Below, one piece after another: positions 17,112 through 25,706 of a DNA stretch of 64,000 nucleotides (the stretch's first letter is position 1; the number at the start of each line of letters is the position of its first letter). Made by a program: the position numbers and the translations under genes. The notes beneath the pieces are model-generated. The model had not been told where the DNA came from and ran no database searches. It worked only from the letters and a program-made list of their open reading frames with translations. Origin of the DNA: Moraxellaceae bacterium (GTDB taxonomy: Bacteria > Pseudomonadota > Gammaproteobacteria > Pseudomonadales > Moraxellaceae); contig SECL01000009.1 in the NCBI GenBank assembly GCA_004173455.1, forward strand, positions 1 to 64,000. The letters run 5' to 3'.

Positions 17112-18821
17112 ATGCTGACAGCGACTCAATCCTATACGGTCGATCCGCAATCTGCTGATACGGCAGAAACCCATCCGGTGTTTAATGTGTCTTCCGAGCT
17201 GGGTGATATTAATCTTTTTACCAGTGATCTGGCCTTGCAGGAAGCGGTACAGCGCGAAGGTGCAGGCTGGGCAATAGATGATTTAAACCAGTTTGGCACA
17301 CTGACCGGTTCTCGGGATTATTTGCAGTTGGGTTATCTAGCCAATAAATACAAGCCTGAGCTAGATACCCATGACCGTTTTGGTAACCGAGTGGATGTGG
17401 TGCATTATCACCCTGCTTATCATGATCTCATGCGTTCGGCCTTTGCCAACCAGTTGCATTCGCTGCCGTGGGTGAATCCGGTATCGGGTGCGCATGTAGC
17501 CCGCGCTGCCAAATTGTTAATGCAGGGTCAGGTTGAAGCGGGTCATATTTGCCCCACCACCATGACCTTTGCCTGTATTCCCAGCATTCGCACCACACCC
17601 AAGCTGGCGGCGCTATTTGAAGACAAAATTCTAAGCAGTGTTTATGACCTGCGTAATCTGCCTGCTGGCCAGAAAAACGGCCTGACAGTTGGCATGGGTA
17701 TGACGGAAAAACAGGGTGGTTCCGATGTGCGTGCCAATACCACGTTTGCCACGCCAATGGATACAGACAACCATAATAATGAACTAAAATGCTTTGAAAT
17801 TACGGGGCATAAATGGTTTTTGTCCGCCCCCATGTGTGACCTATTTTTGGTACTGGCCAAAACAAATGCAGGCGTTTCCTGCTTTTTGGTTCCGCGCTGG
17901 AAACCGGATGGCAGTAAAAATACCTTACAGGTGATTCGCCTGAAAAATAAAATGGGCAATGTGTCGAATGCCTCTAGTGAAGTGGAATTTCGTGGCGCGT
18001 TTGGCTGGCTGGTGGGCGAGGAAGGTCGTGGTGTGGCGACCATCATTGAAATGGTGAGTCTCACCCGCTTTGACTGCATGACCGGTTCAACCGGCATTAT
18101 GCGTATGGGGTTGATTCAGGCAATTCATCATTGCCAGCAGCGTGAAGCTTTTGGCAAAAAACTGATTGACCAACCGCTGATGCAAAACCTACTGGCTGAC
18201 CTGACACTAGAATATGAAGGGGCGCTAGCACTCAGCATGCGTATGGCGCGGGCTTTGGATGAGAAAAATCACGATACTGATGCAAGCCGTCATGAAGCAT
18301 TATTGGCGCGCATTGCCACGGCCATTGGCAAATACTGGATTTGCAAACGCACCCCTAACCATAGCTATGAAGCCATGGAAGTGATTGGCGGTAGTGGCGT
18401 GATGGAAGATGGTCCAATGCCTCGGTTGTATCGTGAAGCCGTGATTAATACCATCTGGGAAGGCTCTGGCAATGTGCAATGTCTGGACGTATTGCGCGCC
18501 ATGACCAAGACGCCGGCCACCGTCGAGGCTTATTTTAAGGAAGTCAGTCTGGCGCTAGGCAAACACACATTGTTTGATCAGGCCGTTGCCTGTTTGCAGG
18601 CCGAATTTCAAAATCTGGACAATCTAGAGTTCCGCGCCCGTCATGTCGTGGATCAACTGGCGGTGCTGTTGCAGGCAGCGTTATTGCTGCAACATGCGCC
18701 AGATTATGTGGCAAGCGCATTTTGCCTGTCACGGCTGGGACAGCAAGGGATGCACAACTATGGCAGCTTGCCGGTCGAAGTGAATGCCCGCACCATTATT
18801 GAACGAACCTATCAGGTTTGA
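17112..18821 (+). CDS. AidB-like acyl-CoA dehydrogenase family protein
   Basis: The 569 residues show the acyl-CoA dehydrogenase fold in its AidB branch: MTEKQGGSDVRANTT, the FAD-binding stretch ITGHKWFLSAPMCD, and YEAMEVIGGSGVMEDGPM followed by NTIWEGSGNVQCLDVLRA. AidB proteins bind FAD and DNA in the alkylation response, but isovaleryl-CoA-type dehydrogenase activity is also reported for relatives, so the substrate is open. I chose the ATG at 17112 because GGAG lies six bases upstream; an ATG at 17100 is in frame but lacks a site. The 3' end overlaps the convergent gene at 18812 by 10 bp. Confidence 0.85.
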   Translation: MLTATQSYTVDPQSADTAETHPVFNVSSELGDINLFTSDLALQEAVQREGAGWAIDDLNQFGTLTGSRDYLQLGYLANKYKPELDTHDRFGNRVDVVHYHPAYHDLMRSAFANQLHSLPWVNPVSGAHVARAAKLLMQGQVEAGHICPTTMTFACIPSIRTTPKLAALFEDKILSSVYDLRNLPAGQKNGLTVGMGMTEKQGGSDVRANTTFATPMDTDNHNNELKCFEITGHKWFLSAPMCDLFLVLAKTNAGVSCFLVPRWKPDGSKNTLQVIRLKNKMGNVSNASSEVEFRGAFGWLVGEEGRGVATIIEMVSLTRFDCMTGSTGIMRMGLIQAIHHCQQREAFGKKLIDQPLMQNLLADLTLEYEGALALSMRMARALDEKNHDTDASRHEALLARIATAIGKYWICKRTPNHSYEAMEVIGGSGVMEDGPMPRLYREAVINTIWEGSGNVQCLDVLRAMTKTPATVEAYFKEVSLALGKHTLFDQAVACLQAEFQNLDNLEFRARHVVDQLAVLLQAALLLQHAPDYVASAFCLSRLGQQGMHNYGSLPVEVNARTIIERTYQV

Positions 18822-19516
18822 TTAGAGAACAAATCCAGTTGCTGTTCTTGTCCTGATTTAGCATTAAAAGCAGACTTTACTATTTTGAAAGGCCGCCACG
18901 TTTTTAGCTTACTGGCTATTGGCGGTGCTTCAATGCTATCAAAAAGTGAAGCTTGCCTGCTATGTAGTTCCTTAGCACGCTGATAGCAGCGGTACAACCA
19001 AGAATAGGACATTAGCAATGTACTGGCCTGTTGAATTTTAGTGTTCATATCCAATGCTATAAAAAGAATAATAAATGCCTGTAGTTTAGCGTAACCCAGA
19101 TCATTTATATTTTTAGTCAAATGCTCAAATTCTGCTAATGCGTTTTCTTGCTGCTCAAGGTGGGCTAAAGGTTCTGTGTTATCCGGCACACTCAGCTGGT
19201 TAAGCAGCGGGTGGGTTCCTTCATCATAATCATATCCTTGCGGTAAATGATCCAGACGCTCAGCAAACTTCAAATTCTTTTCAGGATGCTTAACCAGTCT
19301 ATTCCAGAAGATTTTTTGAAGCAGCAACCAATGGTCAGGGTTATGAGGATCAAATGGTGGATTTTTTTTAGACCAATCCTGCACAATGTAAAGAAAAACT
19401 GCATTAAGCACTTCATCAGGTTCCAAGCGATCCACAGAAGATTTTGCAATCTTTTTCCAGTTAGCATACCGTTGTCTTAATGCTCTTTCGAGCTGTAGCA
19501 TTTCAATTTTATTCAT
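18812..19516 (-). CDS. Unrecognised protein with two possible sliding-clamp-binding motifs
   Basis: I do not recognise a family for these 234 residues. The protein is rich in helix-forming residues. Two segments, LEPDEVLNAVFLYIVQDW (about 31-48) and YAKLQAFIILFIALDMN followed by an HTH-like stretch to YRCYQRAKEL (about 141-185), are laid out roughly like regions 2 and 4 of small sigma factors; this is only an impression. The C-terminus QEQQLDLFSNQT contains QLDLF (226-230), a perfect match to the beta-clamp-binding consensus QL(S/D)LF, and QASLF occurs at 188-192. Replication or repair links are inferred from these alone. It overlaps the AidB-like gene tail to tail and lies just beyond the capsule terminator. 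Confidence 0.7.
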   Translation of the reverse strand: MNKIEMLQLERALRQRYANWKKIAKSSVDRLEPDEVLNAVFLYIVQDWSKKNPPFDPHNPDHWLLLQKIFWNRLVKHPEKNLKFAERLDHLPQGYDYDEGTHPLLNQLSVPDNTEPLAHLEQQENALAEFEHLTKNINDLGYAKLQAFIILFIALDMNTKIQQASTLLMSYSWLYRCYQRAKELHSRQASLFDSIEAPPIASKLKTWRPFKIVKSAFNAKSGQEQQLDLFSNQT

Positions 19517-19544
19517 TGTCTTTAGTTATGATTATTAAAAACAC

Positions 19545-19573
19545 AAAAAAGCCCGAATCACTCGAGCTTTTTT
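19545..19573 (-). terminator. Terminator of the capsule operon
   Basis: A 12-bp stem (19545-19556 with 19562-19573, one mismatch, 5-base loop) has GC-rich centre and A/T flanks. On the minus strand it reads GCTCGA, loop, TCGGGC then TTTTTT. It lies 21 bp after the last capsule gene and its symmetry would also stop plus-strand transcripts. Confidence 0.9.
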
Positions 19574-19594
19574 AAACTTCACCACCGCCAGTGA

Positions 19595-21514
19595 TCAGGT
19601 CGACTTAGGTGGATTAATGACATACTGCTCAGGCTGAGAAAGCACCTGACTACGCTGATACCCATCGACATAATGCTCAAGCTGGGTCAGGATTTCATCC
19701 AGCCCCTGCATCTCGCGTGCATTGTCGGTAATCAACTGCAGCAGGCTTTCAATTTCAGCCAGCTCATACTGCTTTTCAACAGCGCGCACAATCAAGCGAT
19801 GCTCGGTACGCTCGCCATTGGCATCATCCAGCAACAGCTCCTCATATAGCTTTTCACCATGGCGCAAACCAGAAAACACAATGTCAATATCGCCATGATC
19901 AGCATCCGGCTCACGCGGTGTCAAACCACTTAAAAAAATCATGCGCTTGGCCAGATCCACAATTTTAACTGGCTCACCCATATCCAGCAAAAATACATCG
20001 CCTCCCTTACCCATAGCGCCGGCTTGAATCACCAGCTGCGCGGCCTCAGGAATGGTCATAAAGTAACGAGTTACGTCAGGATGCGTCACGGTAATGGGCA
20101 AGCCTTCGGCAATTTGCTTGCGAAATAATGGCACCACCGAGCCTGATGAACCCAGTACATTGCCAAAACGCACCAGACTAAACTGAGTGGTGCAATCCGG
20201 CTGGGCAGCCAGTGCCTGACAGGCCAGCTCAGCAATCCGCTTGGAAGCGCCCATCACATTGGTAGGACGCACCGCCTTGTCAGTTGAAATCAGCACAAAA
20301 GTGTCCACCCCTGAGCGCTGTGCAGCCTGCGCACAACGATAGGTACCCACACTGTTGTTCATCAAGCCCACAAACGGATTGACCTCAACCAATGGCACAT
20401 GCTTATACGCGGCGGCATGATAAACGGTATCCACCTGATACTTAAGCATAATTTGCTCAAGCTTGGATTGATGCAGCACACTGCCCAGCGAGGGAATAAT
20501 ACATAAATCCGGTGCAGTAGCTTTTAATTCCTGCTCAATCGCATACAGCGCATATTCCGAAAGCTCAAGTAAAATCAGCAATTTGGGTTTAAGTTTAATA
20601 ATCTGGCGACATAGTTCACTGCCGATCGAACCACCTGCACCCGTCACCATGACCACTTTTTGTTCAATATTGGCATTTAGAAACTGGGGAATGGGCGGCA
20701 CCGGATCACGACCCAGCAGATCCATAATATCCACTTCCTGAATATCTGAAATCTTTAGCTCACCATTGATCAGCTCATTGATGGAAGGCACTGACTGCAC
20801 TTTCAGCATTAGCGGCTCAAGCGTTTCAATGATCTCGCGACGACGGCTGCGGCTAATGGATGGCATGGCCAGCAATACTTTTTTGATATGACAGCGCTGT
20901 ACTAGTTTTGCCAAATCATCACTGCCATAAATCCGCACGCCCGCAATGCGTCCGCCGATTAAGAGCGGGTTATCATCTACAAAGCCCATGACCCGCTTAT
21001 AGGGGTGATTTTTTAAGGAATTGAATAAGGCATTACCGGCTGCCCCTGCCCCATAAATCAGGATATTTTTGGTGGGGGTTAAAATAATCTGGCGATGTCG
21101 CAGCATAAAACGAGCCACCAGACGGCTGCCCAATATCCAGATAAATAACACAAACCCATACGGCAATGGTACGGAACGCGGGATATGTAGTACGGTTGAA
21201 TTAATGCTGAAAATGACAATGATTAACAGAATAATGCCCAGCAAGACCGTTTTAAACGACTGCTCATTAAAGGCATGCAGCACTTCCTGATACAGGCCGC
21301 TTAAGCGCAAAAAGATAAATGTCAGGGCAAAAATAATCAGCTGGCTGTGCAAGGGCAGGATATAGTCCAGCGACATCAGGCGCGCCGCCATAAAAAAGTG
21401 CAAGCTGGCGACCATGACCAGCAAATCACTGCTCATAATGATCAGCTGCTTTTGCCAGCGCGGCAGACGTGACAAGCTCTTTAATGTTCCACGTATCAAT
21501 GTGTTGGCAGGCAT
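19595..21514 (-). CDS. pglF: Membrane nucleotide-sugar 4,6-dehydratase, PglF/WbpM type
   Basis: This family converts UDP-GlcNAc to the 4-keto-6-deoxy sugar, the first step to bacillosamine-type sugars. The 639 residues have four N-terminal transmembrane helices (about 25-145), a first Rossmann-like domain (NILIYGAGAAGNAL) and a second NAD-binding domain starting VTGAGGSIGSELCRQI near residue 288. The active-site region reads ISTDKAVRPTNVMGASKR: the usual catalytic Tyr is Met, as in the long membrane dehydratases. I chose the ATG at 21514, four bases after the aminotransferase stop; upstream in-frame codons overlap that gene. It is the last gene before the operon terminator. Confidence 0.88.
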   Translation of the reverse strand: MPANTLIRGTLKSLSRLPRWQKQLIIMSSDLLVMVASLHFFMAARLMSLDYILPLHSQLIIFALTFIFLRLSGLYQEVLHAFNEQSFKTVLLGIILLIIVIFSINSTVLHIPRSVPLPYGFVLFIWILGSRLVARFMLRHRQIILTPTKNILIYGAGAAGNALFNSLKNHPYKRVMGFVDDNPLLIGGRIAGVRIYGSDDLAKLVQRCHIKKVLLAMPSISRSRRREIIETLEPLMLKVQSVPSINELINGELKISDIQEVDIMDLLGRDPVPPIPQFLNANIEQKVVMVTGAGGSIGSELCRQIIKLKPKLLILLELSEYALYAIEQELKATAPDLCIIPSLGSVLHQSKLEQIMLKYQVDTVYHAAAYKHVPLVEVNPFVGLMNNSVGTYRCAQAAQRSGVDTFVLISTDKAVRPTNVMGASKRIAELACQALAAQPDCTTQFSLVRFGNVLGSSGSVVPLFRKQIAEGLPITVTHPDVTRYFMTIPEAAQLVIQAGAMGKGGDVFLLDMGEPVKIVDLAKRMIFLSGLTPREPDADHGDIDIVFSGLRHGEKLYEELLLDDANGERTEHRLIVRAVEKQYELAEIESLLQLITDNAREMQGLDEILTQLEHYVDGYQRSQVLSQPEQYVINPPKST

Positions 21515-21518
21515 GGAA

Positions 21519-22721
21519 TTATTCACTCGCGGAAGTTTCACCTGATGGCTTTCGCGCCTGCTCGGCCACGGTGGTGATGGCGTGCAGGGTTTTTGCAATA
21601 TCATCCTGACTCAGGCTAGGATGTACCAAAAACATGACGCTGGTTTCGCCCAGTTGCTTGGCTACCGGTAGTCGCTTTTCGGGTCGCCACGACGTATGGT
21701 CGAAAGCTTTTTCTAAATACACCTCAGAACATGATCCACTCATGCACGGCACACCCAGCGCATTAATAGCTTCAATGACCTTGTCGCGTGTCCAGCCAGC
21801 CGCCAGTTGCTCAGGTTGGATAAAGGCATAGGCTTTATAATAGGCATGCTGAAAATCACTAGAGGGCATCGGCACCTCAAAAATCCCGGCCTGCTGGCAA
21901 GCACCCAGAATCGCCTGTGCATGGGCAGTACGCTTTTGATGCCACTCGGACATATACGTCAGCTGGATACGACCAATGACACCCTGCAACTCAGTCATGC
22001 GCCAATTCGTACCAAACGACTCATGCACCCAGCGAAAACCCGGTGCATGCTGGCGCTGATAAACGGCTTCATAGCTTTTGCCATGATCCTTATACGACCA
22101 CATCTTTTGCCAGAGCTGTTCATCATTGGTGGTGACCATACCACCCTCACCACCCGTGGTCATGATCTTATCCTGACAAAATGACCATGCGCCAATATGA
22201 CCAATAGAACCTGCCGCACGGCCTTTATAGTACGCCCCATGTGCTTGCGCGCAATCCTCAATCACATAAATACCACGTTCACTGGCAAACTGCATGATGG
22301 GATCCATATCACACATCCAGCCAGCCAGATGCACACAAATAATGGCACGGGTATTGGGTGTGATGACATCCTGGATGGTTTGCAGGCTAATATTCTGTGA
22401 ATCTGCTTCAACATCGGCAAACACTGGATTGGCGCCTGCCGTAACAATGGAACTTGCTGAGGCCAGAAAAGTACGCGAGGTCACAATCACATCATCGCCC
22501 GACCCAATACCTAGCGCCTTGAGCGCCAGATCCAGTGCCACAGTTCCATTGGTAAGGGCAATGGCATACGGCACCCCTGTCCAGGCGGCAAACTCCTGCT
22601 CAAACTGGCGGCATTCCTGCCCTGTCCAGTAATTTACCCTATTGGACAACAGTACATTGGCAACGGCATCCGCTTCTTTCTGGGTAAAACAAGGCCATGG
22701 TTGAAACGCAGTATTTAGCAT
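21519..22721 (-). CDS. pglE: DegT/DnrJ/EryC1 family sugar aminotransferase, PglE-like
   Basis: PLP-dependent enzyme that aminates a 4-keto sugar nucleotide; between PglF-like and PglD-like genes it most likely makes UDP-4-amino-4,6-dideoxy-GlcNAc. The 400 residues carry ALTNGTVALDLALKALGIG, CAQAHGAYYKG and SFCQDKIMTTGGEGG with the PLP lysine near 183. I start at the ATG at 22721; an in-frame TTG at 22781 is less likely. The upstream ribosome binding site is poor. A 34-codon reading frame that looks like the tail of another gene lies just upstream. Assignment to the 4-amino step rather than a 3-amino step rests on neighbours. Confidence 0.82.
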   Translation of the reverse strand: MLNTAFQPWPCFTQKEADAVANVLLSNRVNYWTGQECRQFEQEFAAWTGVPYAIALTNGTVALDLALKALGIGSGDDVIVTSRTFLASASSIVTAGANPVFADVEADSQNISLQTIQDVITPNTRAIICVHLAGWMCDMDPIMQFASERGIYVIEDCAQAHGAYYKGRAAGSIGHIGAWSFCQDKIMTTGGEGGMVTTNDEQLWQKMWSYKDHGKSYEAVYQRQHAPGFRWVHESFGTNWRMTELQGVIGRIQLTYMSEWHQKRTAHAQAILGACQQAGIFEVPMPSSDFQHAYYKAYAFIQPEQLAAGWTRDKVIEAINALGVPCMSGSCSEVYLEKAFDHTSWRPEKRLPVAKQLGETSVMFLVHPSLSQDDIAKTLHAITTVAEQARKPSGETSASE

Positions 22722-22749
22722 AATGTCTATCTTTTTAAAAAAATCTGGA

Positions 22750-22854
22750 TTACTGGCTGGATTGACGCAGAATAAACTCAATCTGCTCCCAGCGTCCTAC
22801 ACGCGGTATCGCATAATCTGCCTGACTAACAGCCCGCCCATAAATGAGTATCAT
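22750..22854 (-). pseudogene. 34-codon reading frame, probable remnant or micro-ORF
   Basis: An ATG at 22854 overlaps the TGA of the DUF4184 gene (ATGA). It opens 34 codons ending in GRWEQIEFILRQSSQ and a TAA at 22750. The composition (ADYAIPRVGRWEQIEF) looks like the C-terminus of a folded protein, but the start is supplied by the neighbour's stop and the frame is closed directly upstream. It may be the tail left after the DUF4184 gene replaced an older gene, or a short coupled peptide. I cannot name the source protein. Confidence 0.4.
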
Positions 22855-23714
22855 TTACTAGGATAACGATGTTTTTGCTTTAAAACCCAATATAAAATCT
22901 GGTATGACACAGCATAAAAAATAAAGAAACCTATCCCACCCTGTAGCAGACCGACCAACACCTCGGCCAAAAATGGATAGCTATTATGAATCATCAAGTT
23001 ATGCCATTTTAACATGGCTTGCCAACCACAAAACAGTGAAATAGCGCACATTAAAAAAACAATAAATAGACTGTTCCATTTTTTTAATACAATAAGTGGA
23101 CGATCTGTGGGCAATTTTAAAGAATTCATCGCCACGGGCATTCGTCTGTGAATAAACCATCCTAAATAGGCTAAGCCCATCAGCGAGCTAACATACTGCA
23201 AAAGACGCGCCAATGACATATCGTTCAAAACCGCCAGACCGACTGGCTGTTGTAACCAGCCAATATGCTGGGCAATGAATCCATCAGGATGAGTAATACC
23301 ATCCCAGATCAGATGCGTACTGGCACCCAGCAACACCCCTAAAATTACCTTACACCAAAAGCTACAATAAAACTTAAGCTGCGCTGCAAACCAAAGTCCG
23401 AATGGATACTGTACGTCAGGGGCTTGTGCGGCTGCACTTTCCAAGCACCCTACCCTGCCCCACGGTTGCAGTAGTGCCACTGTGGCAGGTTTAAGCAGCC
23501 AGTACCATACGATAAATACAGCCACACCCCACGGCAAACAATACTGCAACAGTCCTGACCACTGATGCGAATGTTGGCCAACGATAGGCGCATTATTTAA
23601 AAAATAAGGTAAATCAGGCAACAGGGTACCAATGAGTAATGCCTCAAAATTAATCCGCTTTTGACAACGATAAAACGGCAGTGCGGCTGCCATGTGCGCT
23701 AAGGTAAAGGCCAT
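22851..23714 (-). CDS. DUF4184 family membrane protein
   Basis: The 287 residues begin MAFTLAHMAAALPFYR and contain LLIGTLLPDLPYF, GASTHLIWDGITHPDG and several transmembrane helices (about 50-70, 115-140, 165-185, 210-230, 245-270), a pattern I assign to DUF4184. Conserved His and Asp residues near the membrane (H7, D34, H133, D137, H140) suggest a metal-dependent membrane hydrolase-like site; function is unknown. It interrupts the sugar genes pglD and pglE, has a 190-bp AT-rich leader of its own and no clear ribosome binding site. No role in capsule synthesis is evident. Confidence 0.75.
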   Translation of the reverse strand: MAFTLAHMAAALPFYRCQKRINFEALLIGTLLPDLPYFLNNAPIVGQHSHQWSGLLQYCLPWGVAVFIVWYWLLKPATVALLQPWGRVGCLESAAAQAPDVQYPFGLWFAAQLKFYCSFWCKVILGVLLGASTHLIWDGITHPDGFIAQHIGWLQQPVGLAVLNDMSLARLLQYVSSLMGLAYLGWFIHRRMPVAMNSLKLPTDRPLIVLKKWNSLFIVFLMCAISLFCGWQAMLKWHNLMIHNSYPFLAEVLVGLLQGGIGFFIFYAVSYQILYWVLKQKHRYPSK

Positions 23715-23904
23715 TGGTTAATTCATATCAGTTAAGTGAAATACTTAAAGCACGCATCTATTTTCAAACTCTTTTCTTAAACGTGTTAAAAAAATTGCTT
23801 TTTCTTAACATGTATTTTTTTAAGTACCACTTTAGTTTCAATATCACCAAGATTGGGTAATAAAACAAGATGGCTCATGAGATCATATTCTCTTTTATCA
23901 GACT

Positions 23905-24564
23905 TTATTTATTTACTAATACACGTGCAGGATTACCCACCACCGTCACGCCAGCAGGCACGCTTTTGGTCACCACCGCACCCATGCCCACTACCGCGCC
24001 CTTACCAATAATCAATGGCTGATCGGGTGTACCCTGTTTAATGACAGCCCCTGAGCCAATATAGGCATGGTCTTCAATAATAATATTGCCATTGCACTTG
24101 ACTCCCGGTGCAAAGGTTACAAAGTCACCAATAACGCAGTCATGCTCGACATAGCTGTATAAATTGGCATGAAAACATTGACCAATTTTAATATTAGACG
24201 TAATGGTCACAAAAGGGCTTAACGCGGCACCCGATGCAATACTCACATCATCCATCAGCAATGTGGAATTGGCCTGTACTGACCATAATTTGATGCCATC
24301 AGCTTGTAAGATGTTGGCTAATTGTTCACGCACCTTACTATTGGCAATGGCAATCAGCACATATTTATCTTGGACACTTAATGCTTTAAAAGCCTGATAA
24401 TTTAAAGCAGTATGCCCATTGATTTGTTTTGATTGCTGTAGACTGTCATCAATAAAATAAATACTGGCCTGAATGTTATTACGCTGTAGCTGCTCACGTG
24501 CGACTGGCATGAGGCTTCGACCACAACCAGAAGCACCATAAATGGCATAGATTGCTTTAGTCAT
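23905..24564 (-). CDS. pglD: Sugar O/N-acetyltransferase, PglD/NeuD family
   Basis: The 219 residues have an N-terminal nucleotide-sugar-binding part (AIYGASGCGRSL at 5-16) and a C-terminal left-handed beta-helix of hexapeptide repeats (from VTITSNIKIGQ to VVGMGAVVTKSV). This is the PglD layout: it transfers acetyl from acetyl-CoA to the 4-amino group made by the aminotransferase, giving a UDP-diacetylbacillosamine-type sugar. I start at the ATG at 24564; a TTG four codons earlier is in frame. It should act with pglF, pglE and pglC, from which it is separated by two unrelated genes. Confidence 0.85.
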   Translation of the reverse strand: MTKAIYAIYGASGCGRSLMPVAREQLQRNNIQASIYFIDDSLQQSKQINGHTALNYQAFKALSVQDKYVLIAIANSKVREQLANILQADGIKLWSVQANSTLLMDDVSIASGAALSPFVTITSNIKIGQCFHANLYSYVEHDCVIGDFVTFAPGVKCNGNIIIEDHAYIGSGAVIKQGTPDQPLIIGKGAVVGMGAVVTKSVPAGVTVVGNPARVLVNK

Positions 24565-24593
24565 GCTTGTGCCCAAGGCTAAAATAAATAAAT

Positions 24594-25655
24594 TTAATCA
24601 TCATTTTCTTCATTCGATGAGGTTACAAAGCGTTGCTTGGCATGTTGCATTGCAAGCTGTAAACGATGCTGTAACAGCTCTTTAGGCGGTAGTACAGTTA
24701 AATATTCCGCCACATGAATACCGGATTGCTCAAGCTCTAGCAATTCAATTTGTTCATGCTTTTTGGTACTGCATAGGATAATACCCAGTGGTGGGTTTTC
24801 ACCTTCTTCTTGTTCATACTTGGCCAACCAGCGTAAATACAGTTCCATTTGACTTTTATGGGCGTGTCGAAATTTATCCGTTTTTAAATCAATCGCGACT
24901 AACCGTTTTAATTTACGGTTATAAAATAGTAGGTCAATATAAAAATCATCTTCATCTATCTGGATGCGCTTTTGTCTGGCAATAAAACTAAACCCTGAGC
25001 CTAGCTCTAAAATAAACTGTTCTATGTCTCTTAAAATAGCATCTTCTAAATCTTTTTCTAAATAACGGTCATTCAAATTGAGAAAATCAAGAATATAAGG
25101 ATCTTTAAGTAGTAAGCCCGTACTTAACTGACCAGAATGGCGCAACTGGTCAAGCTCTTGAATAATGACTTGCTCAGGCTTTTTAGAAATAGCGGTACGC
25201 TCAAACATCAAGGCACCTATGCGCTCATCTAAGACTCGGGTAGACCAGCGTTCCTGCATGGCCATAGTCAAATAAAAATCACGCTTAAGCGGATCTTCTA
25301 TGCTGAGAAGCTGGGTAAAATGACTCCAACTCAATTGTGCAGACGCTGCCTGCACAATTTGTTGATCAGGGAAGACTTGAGAAAATTTTAGCATTTGAAA
25401 AAGATTTCGCTTGCTCCATCCTTTCCCAAGCTGTTCAGTTAACGCCTTGGATAAATTGGCAACGACTTGTTTGCCATATTCTGCCCGCTCACCTTTTAAT
25501 ATTTCTAAATTAATACGCTGGCCAACCTGCCAGTACATTAAGGTCAGTTCTGCATTGACGGCGATGGCTGCTCGTTGCTTAGCACTATTGATTAGCTCAA
25601 TAACGTCATGCGTCAACTGGGGCATTACTGAAATAGTCACGGTTTTATCGGCCAT
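24594..25655 (-). CDS. YhcG/DUF1016 family PDDEXK nuclease
   Basis: The 353 residues show the two-part YhcG layout: an N-terminal DUF1016 domain (about 10-155, with LMYWQVGQRI, EYGKQVVANLSKAL and WSKRNLFQMLKF) and a C-terminal PDDEXK nuclease domain (about 185-325). Candidate catalytic residues are D241, D256 with K258 (AIDLKTD) and Q269 (KSQMELYL). Members often occur with restriction-modification or in accessory islands, and nuclease activity is inferred. Here the gene lies inside a sugar pathway between pglC and pglD, on the same strand, with only 29 bp to pglD. A 14-bp tandem repeat covers its start codon. Confidence 0.88.
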   Translation of the reverse strand: MADKTVTISVMPQLTHDVIELINSAKQRAAIAVNAELTLMYWQVGQRINLEILKGERAEYGKQVVANLSKALTEQLGKGWSKRNLFQMLKFSQVFPDQQIVQAASAQLSWSHFTQLLSIEDPLKRDFYLTMAMQERWSTRVLDERIGALMFERTAISKKPEQVIIQELDQLRHSGQLSTGLLLKDPYILDFLNLNDRYLEKDLEDAILRDIEQFILELGSGFSFIARQKRIQIDEDDFYIDLLFYNRKLKRLVAIDLKTDKFRHAHKSQMELYLRWLAKYEQEEGENPPLGIILCSTKKHEQIELLELEQSGIHVAEYLTVLPPKELLQHRLQLAMQHAKQRFVTSSNEENDD

Positions 25656-25677
25656 TGCTTATAGGTCATTGCTTATA
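25650..25677 (-). repeat. 14-bp tandem repeat across the yhcG start codon
   Basis: GGCCATTGCTTATA (25650-25663) and GGTCATTGCTTATA (25664-25677) differ at one base. Each copy contains an ATG on the minus strand; the upstream one is out of frame because the period is 14. Confidence 0.85.
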
Positions 25678-25706
25678 TGTGTAAGGCTTGAGAGAGATAC
25701 CTCACA

